DNA of 10,525 nt, taken from contig JADGOA010000104.1 of NCBI GenBank assembly GCA_017883215.1, forward strand, positions 1 through 10,525. The letters run 5' to 3'. Below are positions 1 to 5,759 of this stretch, in pieces. The first letter of the stretch is position 1. Each line of letters starts with the position of its first letter. Below the pieces are notes generated by a model. It had not been told where the DNA came from, made no database searches, and was given only the letters and a program-made list of their open reading frames with translations. The position numbers and the translations under genes were made by a program. This DNA is from Thermoanaerobaculia bacterium (GTDB taxonomy: Bacteria > Acidobacteriota > Thermoanaerobaculia > Gp7-AA8).

Positions 1-124
1 GGAATCCCCCGCCACCCCGGGAGTGCGGGGGATCCCTCGCTGTCCTTCGCCGCTCCGCGGCTTCGGCAGCTCGGGATGACAGGCTTGGCGCGTGTCATTG
101 GAAGTGTCGCGCGAGGGATGACAC
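1..124. repeat. Dispersed palindromic repeat, copy 1
   Basis: Bases 1-94 match 10353-10446 in the same orientation at 93 of 94 positions; the one difference is t47 versus g10399. The left end of this copy probably lies outside the window. Inside it, 1-12 and 25-36 form a hairpin (GGAATCCCCCGC against GCGGGGGATCC, with one extra base). The right edge holds a further short inverted repeat, GTGTCAT at 92-98 and ATGACAC at 118-124. No coding sequence is credible here. The element ends only 14 bases before the tsaE start codon, so any tsaE promoter must lie in the repeat or further upstream. Confidence 0.85.
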
Positions 125-138
125 ACCGCAACTCGAAA

Positions 139-561
139 ATGACCACCTTCACCTGCCCCACCGAAGACGACACTGCAGCGGCCGGCCGCGAGATCGCGAA
201 GACACTGCCGCCCGACGCTGTCGTGCATCTGGTCGGCGATCTCGGCGCGGGCAAGACGTTCCTCGTCCGCGCCATCGCCACCGCCCTTGGTGCTGACCCG
301 CTGGAGGTGGCCTCGCCGTCGTTTGCGATCGTTCACGAGTACCCGATCCCGAACGGACCTCCGGTCATCCACATCGACGGGTACCGGCTCTCCGACCGCC
401 GCCGCGAATGGCTGGAGATCGGCATCGACGATCTGCTCGCTGGACCGGGAGTGAAGCTCATCGAGTGGCCGAAGCGCGAGTTCGAGCAGTTTGAGAAATC
501 GCATATCGAGATCACGATCAAGGTCGAGGAGGACGGGACGCGAAAGATCGACGTCGCGTGA
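139..561 (+). CDS. tsaE: tRNA threonylcarbamoyladenosine biosynthesis ATPase TsaE
   Basis: This small cytoplasmic P-loop ATPase of the YjeE/TsaE family works with TsaB and TsaD in making t6A at position 37 of ANN-decoding tRNAs. The 140-residue product has the Walker A motif GDLGAGKT at 33-40, the family strand SPSFAIVHEY at 59-68, then HIDGYRL (Walker-B-like region) and LIEWPKR near the end. Length is normal for the family (about 140-160). In-frame ATGs also occur at 76 and 118, but they lie in or at the edge of the dispersed repeat and would add residues unlike the family, so 139 is chosen. No clear Shine-Dalgarno sequence precedes it. The downstream neighbour on the same strand is purL, 295 bases away across a repeat element, so co-transcription is uncertain. 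Family assignment is secure; function is from family knowledge. Confidence 0.95.
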   Translation: MTTFTCPTEDDTAAAGREIAKTLPPDAVVHLVGDLGAGKTFLVRAIATALGADPLEVASPSFAIVHEYPIPNGPPVIHIDGYRLSDRRREWLEIGIDDLLAGPGVKLIEWPKREFEQFEKSHIEITIKVEEDGTRKIDVA

Positions 562-604
562 GGTCTCACCACTCTCCCGCCGAGGGTGTCTCGTACTTCT
601 CATC

Positions 605-780
605 CCGTCATCCTGAGAGGCTGTGCAGAAATCGGGAGCGTGGCGATACCAGCCTCTCTTTCACCACAGAGACACAGAGGACACAGAGAAAGAAAGGCAG
701 AGGAATAGTCTCTGTGCTCTCTGTGCTCTCTGTGCTCTCTTTGCCTCTGTGGTGAATTCGATTTCCATACAGGATGACGG
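605..780. repeat. Nested inverted-repeat element between tsaE and purL
   Basis: Two palindromes sit one inside the other. The outer arms are CCGTCATCCTG at 605-615 and its exact reverse complement at 770-780. The inner arms start TTCACCACAGAG at 660-671 and end CTCTGTGGTGAA at 745-756, a perfect 12-bp terminal match enclosing a 97-bp unit. The inner right arm contains three perfect tandem copies of CTCTGTGCT at 710-736; the left arm has the complementary ACACAGAG words in a less regular array. Small open frames here are made of these repeats and are not credible genes. The structure resembles a non-autonomous, MITE-like unit inside an older repeat. No target-site duplication was identified with confidence. 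Confidence 0.8.
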
Positions 781-785
781 AGTTT

Positions 786-810
786 GCGGTGAGGAGCGGG
801 GACTCACCGC
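786..810 (+). other. Short hairpin upstream of purL
   Basis: GCGGTGAG at 786-793 and CTCACCGC at 803-810 form a perfect 8-bp stem with a 9-base loop, ending 46 bases before the purL start. There is no T-run, so it is not a typical intrinsic terminator. It does not resemble a purine riboswitch core that I can recognise. It may be a remnant of the neighbouring repeat or a leader structure. Confidence 0.35.
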
Positions 811-856
811 TCAGCACTCAGGACTTCTTCTCCCCGCTTCGTCATAATTCGCGATC

Positions 857-3142
857 ATGCCGTACCCCGCCATCACCCCCGACGTCATCGCCTCCCACGG
901 CCTCTCGCCCGACGAATACAAACGGATCGAACAGATCCTCGGGCGCGCGCCGAATTACCTCGAGCTCGGGATCTTCTCGGTCATGTGGTCGGAGCACTGC
1001 TCGTACAAATCGAGCCGCGTTCACCTGCGCAAGTTCCCGACCACGGGGCCGCGCGTGGTGCAGGGGCCGGGTGAGAACGCGGGCGTGATCGACATCGGCG
1101 ACGGCTGGGTGGCGGCCTTCAAGATGGAGTCGCACAACCATCCGTCGTACATCGAGCCGTACCAGGGGGCGGCCACAGGCGTTGGCGGCATTCTTCGAGA
1201 CATCTTCACCATGGGAGCGCGCCCGATCGCCTCGCTCGACTCGCTCCGCTTCGGAGAGCTCGATGCGCCGCGGATGAAGTACCTCGTCGATGGTGTGGTG
1301 CGCGGCATCAGCGGCTACGGCAACTGCATCGGCATCCCCACCGTCGGCGGCGAGACGTCGTTCCACCCGTCGTACAACGGCAACATCCTCGTGAACGTGT
1401 TCGCGCTGGGTGTGGCTCGCGGCGAGAAGATCTTCAAAGGGACGGCCACCGGCGTCGGCAATCCCGTGATCTATGTCGGGTCGAAAACCGGCCGCGACGG
1501 CATTCACGGCGCCACCATGGCCTCGGCGGAGTTCGACGAGGCGTCGGAGGAGAAACGGCCCACCGTGCAGGTGGGCGACCCTTTCACCGAGAAGCTGCTC
1601 CTGGAGGCCTGCCTCGAGCTGATGGACGGCGATGCCATCGTCGGCATCCAGGACATGGGAGCAGCGGGACTGACGTCCTCATCCTTCGAGATGGCGGGCC
1701 GCGCCGGCACCGGCGTGCGCATGCATCTGGACCGCGTGCCCGTGCGCGAGAGCGGAATGACTCCCTACGAGATCATGCTCAGCGAATCGCAGGAGCGGAT
1801 GCTCATCGTCGCCAGGCGTGGACGCGAACAGGACGTGATCGGCATCTTCGAAAAATGGGACCTCAACGCAGCCGTGATCGGCGAGGTCACCGACGACGGA
1901 TTCGTGCGGCTCTGGTGGCAGGACGAACAGGTCGGAGCGATCCCGGTCGACCCGATCTCGACCGAGGCGCCGCTGTACGAGCGGCCGATCAAGCGCCCCG
2001 ATTACCTCGACCGCGTGGCTCCGAAACTGGAGCGGCAGCCGGTCGACGATCAGGATGTCACGCCCGCGCTGCTGCGCCTTCTGGCCTCGCCGAATCTCTG
2101 CTCGAAGCATTGGATCTACGAGCAGTACGACAGCACGGTCCGCACGAACACGCTGGCGCGCCCGGAAGAGAGCGATGCCGCGATCGTCCGCGTGAAGGGG
2201 ACCGGACGTGCCCTGGCCATGACCTCCGACGTAAACCCGGTCTACTGCTACCTCGATCCGTACGAGGGCGGCCGCCAGGCCGTTACGGAAGCGGCGAGGA
2301 ACATCGCCGCGAGCGGCGCGCGCCCCGTGGCCATCACCGATTGCCTGAACTTCGGCTCACCCGAGCGGCCGGAGATCATGTGGCAGTTCGCCGAATGCAT
2401 CCGCGGCATCAGCGACGCCTGCCGCGAGCTGGCGACGCCGGTCGTTTCCGGCAACGTCTCCTTCTACAACGAGACCGATGGGCGGCCCATCTATCCGACG
2501 CCCACCGTCGGCATGGTCGGCATCCTGGAGCGGGAGGAGCTGGCCTGCCCTCTCGCCTTCCCGGAGAGCGGACTCGACGTGATCCTGATCGGCGACACGC
2601 GCGACGAGCTCGGCGGATCGGAGTGGCAGCAGGCGAACATGCCCGACGCGCTGGCGCTCCCGCCGCGCGTCGATTTGACGCGGGCAAAAGCCGTCGTCGA
2701 CCTGCTCGTCACGGTCAGCGAGCACCAACTGATCCGCAGTGCCCATGACGTCTCCAACGGCGGCCTGGCCGTCGCGCTGGCCGAGTGCTCGGTGAACGGC
2801 CCCGGATGTCATGTCGATCTGATGGGGCACTCCGACGGCCTCGACGCGGTGGCGCTTCTGTTCAGCGAATCTCAAGGGCGGGTCGTGATCTCGTGCACCG
2901 CGGACCACACACCTGAAGTGCTGCGCCGCGCGAAATCGGCGCGGCTGCGCGCACAACGGATCGGCGAAACCGAGACGGACGTGTTCCTGATCGAACGCAG
3001 AGGCTCGCCGCTCATCCGCACCACGACCCCTGAGCTCGCTCGCATCTGGCGCAACGCCTTCGCCCTCCTCCTCGGCGGCGACACGGTCGAGGACGTGATC
3101 CGCGGCGTCGGCGAAGAAGCCGCGGATGTGATGGCGCATTGA
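857..3142 (+). CDS. purL: Phosphoribosylformylglycinamidine synthase subunit PurL (short form)
   Basis: PurL converts FGAR to FGAM using ATP and ammonia, the fourth step of de novo purine synthesis, in the cytoplasm. The 761-residue product is the short PurL type (about 720-770), not the 1300-residue fused enzyme, so it should need PurS and the glutaminase PurQ; neither is in this window. Conserved segments are MWSEHCSYK at 43-51, ESHNHPS at 91-97 followed by the glycine-rich GAATGVGGILRD stretch, QDMGAAGLTSSSFEMA near 265-280, and VVSGNVSFYNE at 529-539 in the second PurM-like half. ATG 857 fits the family N-terminus. There is no Shine-Dalgarno sequence, and a CATAAT box lies at 843-848, so a leaderless or near-leaderless transcript is possible. 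The stop codon is followed within two bases by a G-rich repeat; purF lies beyond it on the same strand. Confidence 0.97.
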   Translation: MPYPAITPDVIASHGLSPDEYKRIEQILGRAPNYLELGIFSVMWSEHCSYKSSRVHLRKFPTTGPRVVQGPGENAGVIDIGDGWVAAFKMESHNHPSYIEPYQGAATGVGGILRDIFTMGARPIASLDSLRFGELDAPRMKYLVDGVVRGISGYGNCIGIPTVGGETSFHPSYNGNILVNVFALGVARGEKIFKGTATGVGNPVIYVGSKTGRDGIHGATMASAEFDEASEEKRPTVQVGDPFTEKLLLEACLELMDGDAIVGIQDMGAAGLTSSSFEMAGRAGTGVRMHLDRVPVRESGMTPYEIMLSESQERMLIVARRGREQDVIGIFEKWDLNAAVIGEVTDDGFVRLWWQDEQVGAIPVDPISTEAPLYERPIKRPDYLDRVAPKLERQPVDDQDVTPALLRLLASPNLCSKHWIYEQYDSTVRTNTLARPEESDAAIVRVKGTGRALAMTSDVNPVYCYLDPYEGGRQAVTEAARNIAASGARPVAITDCLNFGSPERPEIMWQFAECIRGISDACRELATPVVSGNVSFYNETDGRPIYPTPTVGMVGILEREELACPLAFPESGLDVILIGDTRDELGGSEWQQANMPDALALPPRVDLTRAKAVVDLLVTVSEHQLIRSAHDVSNGGLAVALAECSVNGPGCHVDLMGHSDGLDAVALLFSESQGRVVISCTADHTPEVLRRAKSARLRAQRIGETETDVFLIERRGSPLIRTTTPELARIWRNAFALLLGGDTVEDVIRGVGEEAADVMAH

Positions 3143-3144
3143 GA

Positions 3145-3288
3145 GGGCGGGGGTCGGGGCTCGGGGGTCGGGGCTCGGGTGACGAGCACAAGAACGCAGC
3201 GGCCGGCACCGACGAGCGCCCTGAAGGCGTTTCTCGCGCAGGCGCTCGCTGCTCGCCCCCGACCCCCGACCCCTGAGCCCCGACCCCC
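3145..3288. repeat. G-rich inverted repeat between purL and purF, with G-quadruplex potential
   Basis: The left arm (3149-3188) and right arm (3250-3288) are near-perfect reverse complements about 39-40 bases long, separated by 61 bases. On the plus strand, G-runs lie at 3145-3147, 3149-3153, 3156-3159, 3163-3167, 3170-3173 and 3177-3179 with 1-3-base gaps, a strong G-quadruplex pattern. The right arm has matching C-runs at 3256-3260, 3263-3267, 3270-3273, 3278-3281 and 3284-3288, giving the same potential on the minus strand. The element starts two bases after the purL stop and ends 58 bases before purF. An in-frame ATG at 3179 would extend purF through it, but the added residues are low-complexity repeat translation and are not accepted. 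Confidence 0.8.
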
Positions 3289-3346
3289 TGACACACATCC
3301 CGCAACCCGAATTTCCCCGCGCTACACTGTGTTCTCGCTGATCTCC

Positions 3347-4783
3347 ATGTTCGACAAATTCAAAGACGAATGCGGGGTGTTCGGGATCCTGAATCACCCT
3401 GACGCGGCCAACCTCGTCTACCTCGGCCTCTACGCGCTCCAGCACCGCGGCCAGGAGAGCGCCGGCATCGCTTCGGTCGTTCCCGGCACCAGCACCATCT
3501 ACTCCGAAAAGGACATGGGCTACGTGGCTGACATCTTCAGCCAGGAGCGGATCAAGCGCCTTCCGGGCGACACGGCTGTCGGACACGTCCGCTACTCCAC
3601 CGCCGGCGGCTCAATGCTCTGCAACGCGCAGCCACTCGTCGCCTCGACGAACAAGGGGCCGGTCGCCATCGCGCATAACGGCAACCTCGTGAACGGTCCC
3701 GACCTGCGCGCGCAGCTCGAAGCGGAAGGGGCGATCTTCAACACGATGAGCGACACCGAGGCCATCGTGCATCTGATCGCGCGTTCCAAGGAACCGAGTC
3801 TCGAACGAGCGCTCGTACAGACGCTGGCGCAATGCCGCGGCGCGTACTCGATCGCGCTGCTCACGCCGCGGCGAATCTACGTCGCCCGCGATCCGTACGG
3901 CTTCCGCCCGCTCGTGCTCGGGCGGCTCGACGGCGCCATCGTCGTCTCGTCGGAAACGTGCGCGTTCGACCTGATCGGAGCCGACCTCATCCGCGAAGTC
4001 CGTCCGGGCGAGGTCATCGCCATCGAGCAGCAAGGCGACACGGCGGCGACAATGCGCGTTGTCCACCATTCCGAAGGGCGGCGCGAGGCCCGCTGCATCT
4101 TCGAGCATGTCTACTTCGCGCGGCCGGACTCGATCGTGTTCGGCAACAACGTGGCCGAGGTGCGGAGAAGGTTCGGAGTGCAGTTGGCGAAGGAGCAGCC
4201 GGTCGAGGCCGACGTGGTCATCCCCGTCCCCGACTCCGGCGTTTTTGCGGCCACGGGTTACGCGCAGGAGTCTGGCATTCCCTTCCAGTTCGGGCTGGTC
4301 CGCAACCACTACGTCGGCCGGACGTTCATCGAGCCCAAGCAATCGATCCGGCACTTCGGCGTGAAGGTGAAGCTCAATCCCGTTCGCGATCTGGTGGCCG
4401 GCAAGCGCATCGTGCTGATCGACGACTCGATCGTGCGCGGAACGACGTCGAAGAAGATCGTGAGGATGCTGAAGGATTTCGGCGCGAAGGAGGTGCACAT
4501 GCGCATCTCCTCGCCGCCCACCACCGGGCCCTGCTTCTACGGAATCGACACTCCCGAGCGCCGCGAGCTGATCGCCAGCGACCACTCCGTCGAGGAGATC
4601 CGCGAATACATCGAAGCCGATTCGCTCGGCTACCTTTCGGAAGAGGGAATGCTCGAGGCCGTCCGCAACGGCGACGACCCCTCCCGGCTCTACTGCACCG
4701 CCTGTTTCAGCGGCCGCTATCCGGTTTTGCGGGACACAATCGATCGCGAACCCGCCGCCGTTTCCGAGCCGACGAAGGCATGA
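3347..4783 (+). CDS. purF: Amidophosphoribosyltransferase PurF (iron-sulphur type)
   Basis: PurF makes phosphoribosylamine from PRPP and glutamine, the committed first step of purine synthesis. The start at 3347 gives 478 residues, usual for the family, and begins MFDKFKDE before CGVFG. Cys9 is therefore the likely N-terminal nucleophile after removal of a short propeptide, as in Bacillus-type enzymes. The glutaminase domain follows (LQHRGQESAGI; GHVRYST; AHNGNLVN; RDPYGFRPL). The phosphoribosyltransferase domain carries the PRPP loop VLIDDSIVRGTT at 356-367. Four cysteines sit where the Bacillus [4Fe-4S] ligands occur: C250, C396 and the CTAC pair C450/C453. The cluster-bearing, oxygen-sensitive, nucleotide-regulated class is therefore inferred. 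No clear Shine-Dalgarno is visible; TACACT at 3323-3328 is a possible -10 box. purF is 204 bases after purL and convergent with the next gene. Confidence 0.97.
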   Translation: MFDKFKDECGVFGILNHPDAANLVYLGLYALQHRGQESAGIASVVPGTSTIYSEKDMGYVADIFSQERIKRLPGDTAVGHVRYSTAGGSMLCNAQPLVASTNKGPVAIAHNGNLVNGPDLRAQLEAEGAIFNTMSDTEAIVHLIARSKEPSLERALVQTLAQCRGAYSIALLTPRRIYVARDPYGFRPLVLGRLDGAIVVSSETCAFDLIGADLIREVRPGEVIAIEQQGDTAATMRVVHHSEGRREARCIFEHVYFARPDSIVFGNNVAEVRRRFGVQLAKEQPVEADVVIPVPDSGVFAATGYAQESGIPFQFGLVRNHYVGRTFIEPKQSIRHFGVKVKLNPVRDLVAGKRIVLIDDSIVRGTTSKKIVRMLKDFGAKEVHMRISSPPTTGPCFYGIDTPERRELIASDHSVEEIREYIEADSLGYLSEEGMLEAVRNGDDPSRLYCTACFSGRYPVLRDTIDREPAAVSEPTKA

Positions 4784-4792
4784 AACATAGGA

Positions 4793-4841
4793 CACGGCAT
4801 TGAGCACGAGTGAGGATCTCACTCATGCCTCATGCCCCGTG
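4793..4841. terminator. Hairpin between convergent genes, possible two-way terminator
   Basis: GAGTGAG at 4808-4814 and CTCACTC at 4818-4824 form a perfect 7-bp stem with a 3-base loop. CACGG at 4793-4797 and CCGTG at 4837-4841 can close a longer imperfect stem around it. The 65-base gap separates the purF stop (plus) and the stop of the minus-strand gene at 4849. This is where a bidirectional terminator would be expected. No T-run follows on either side, so Rho-independent action is uncertain. Confidence 0.5.
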
Positions 4842-4848
4842 CTGACGA

Positions 4849-5487
4849 TCACCGCCCCGGTCGCTCCTCTTCTTCACGGACAGTGGTCACGCCGGTGCGC
4901 GGCGACGGCTCCGCGATCTCGCGGTCCGTGCGGACTCCACGGGGCACGTCGAATCCGTCGTTGACCACATCTTCGAACAGCGCGCGGTAATGAAGCATCG
5001 CCTGCCGCAGGCTTTCGGTCGATGCGCTGGCCGCGTTTTCGATGACGGCGTGGCCGGCGCGGTAGTGCTCCAGGATGCGCGGGTGCTTGACGGACAGATA
5101 GGCGGCGTGTTGCTCGAAATCGGCCATCGGATAGCCGCGCGTGCGCATGACCTCGGTCAGCAGCTCATCCGCTTCGGCGACGGCGGCCTTCGGGCGCTCG
5201 ACGAATCGCTGCTCGATGTGCTGCCATTCGCCGACATAGCGGTCGCGCTCGGCTGCGGTCAGCGGCCGGATGTTGAACCCCTCGACCTCTTCGGCGCGAT
5301 TCACGAGCTCCTGCTCGCCCTTTGTCCGGCTGCCGGTCTCATGCACGGTGCGGTCGTATTCGGGGCCGAAATGTTCGCGCAGCCGCGCACTCCGCGACCG
5401 CCGCACGCCTGCCATGATCGCCACGATCACCACGAGCACGGCGACCGCCACGAGCGCAATCCAGATCCATTGAGGAAACGTATCCAT
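4849..5487 (-). CDS. Conserved membrane-anchored protein of unknown function
   Basis: The 212-residue product starts with one hydrophobic segment at about residues 8-28, followed by Arg-rich VRRSRSARLR, so it is probably an N-terminally anchored protein with the bulk in the cytoplasm. The rest is soluble and largely helical by composition. The stretch LREHFGPEYDRTVHETGSR (36-54), then IRPLTAAERDRY (73-84), RGYPMADFEQ (117-126), LSVKHPRILEHYR (131-143) and LRQAMLHYRALFEDVV (160-175), resembles a hypothetical-protein family I recall from Actinobacteria and other soil bacteria. No catalytic motif is visible. The start is set by GGAGG at 5499-5495 on the minus strand, seven bases before ATG 5487; an upstream in-frame ATG at 5547 lies in the repeat region and lacks this site. 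The C-terminal 35 residues are polar and probably disordered. It lies downstream of the GGDEF-EAL gene on the same strand, separated by two repeat elements. Confidence 0.85.
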   Translation of the reverse strand: MDTFPQWIWIALVAVAVLVVIVAIMAGVRRSRSARLREHFGPEYDRTVHETGSRTKGEQELVNRAEEVEGFNIRPLTAAERDRYVGEWQHIEQRFVERPKAAVAEADELLTEVMRTRGYPMADFEQHAAYLSVKHPRILEHYRAGHAVIENAASASTESLRQAMLHYRALFEDVVNDGFDVPRGVRTDREIAEPSPRTGVTTVREEEERPGR

Positions 5488-5538
5488 TGGGGTGCCTCCG
5501 GGGTCATGGATGCGCAATGCACGTTCCGTGACCGGGGC

Positions 5539-5617
5539 GTAGGGCACCGCAGAGACGCAGGGCTGGCTCGCTCACGCCGGGGGAGAAGGCGCCGAGCCCG
5601 AATGGGAGTGCGGTGCC
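5539..5617. repeat. Imperfect palindromic element with GTAG at its edge
   Basis: GGCACCGC at 5543-5550 and GCGGTGCC at 5610-5617 are perfect complementary ends. Further pairing inside is possible (GGGCT near 5560 with AGCCC near 5595), making a long imperfect hairpin of about 75 bases. GTAG at 5539-5542 directly precedes the left arm, as in REP sequences recognised by RAYT transposases. The word GGAGTGCGG (5605-5613) also occurs at 20-28, 10372-10380 and, on the minus strand, 5756-5748. The element starts 51 bases upstream of the minus-strand ATG at 5487, leaving little room for a separate promoter. Confidence 0.65.
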
Positions 5618-5635
5618 GCCCGCTTGAATGACAAA

Positions 5636-5759
5636 GTCGCAGGGCGTCCGCGCCCGCCTGTGTGGCACAGACACTCCTGTCTGTGTCCTTCGCGTCGAGG
5701 AAGCACAGACAAGAGTGTCTGTGCCACATGGACGGTGGGCGAGACGCCCGCACTCCTAC
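5636..5759. repeat. REPIN-like doublet: two inverted REP-like hairpins around a long palindrome
   Basis: The left unit (plus strand) has a GGGCG/CGCCC stem at 5642-5646 and 5651-5655. The right unit (minus strand) reads GTAG at 5759-5756, then GAGTGC, then a GGGCG stem at 5749-5745 with partner CGCCC at 5741-5737 and a 3-base loop. Between them lies a further palindrome, 5661-5685 against 5704-5728. Its outer 16 bases (TGTGGCACAGACACTC) pair perfectly with 5713-5728, and TGTCTGTG at 5678-5685 pairs with 5704-5711. Two inverted REPs joined by a spacer is the layout of a REPIN. The TAG stop of the GGDEF-EAL gene lies within the GTAG. Confidence 0.7.

Noticed and set aside
660..756. CRISPR-like array
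   Set aside because: The 8-9-base units are contiguous with no spacers, and no cas gene is present.
558..847. Several small open frames in the tsaE-purL gap
   Set aside because: They are translations of CACAGAG/CTCTGTG repeats, on both strands, with no ribosome-binding site or family likeness.
562..856. Purine riboswitch or other known leader upstream of purL
   Set aside because: The gap is explained by the nested repeat and a simple hairpin; no three-way-junction aptamer pattern was recognisable.
3179..3346. 56-residue N-terminal extension of purF
   Set aside because: It is Pro/Arg-rich translation of the inverted repeat and would place the catalytic cysteine far from the N-terminus.
2357..4822. 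Two minus-strand open frames of about 400 codons (2357-3586 and 3611-4822) opposite purL and purF
   Set aside because: Both are antisense to strongly conserved enzymes, have no recognisable motifs, and the first also crosses the repeat between the genes.
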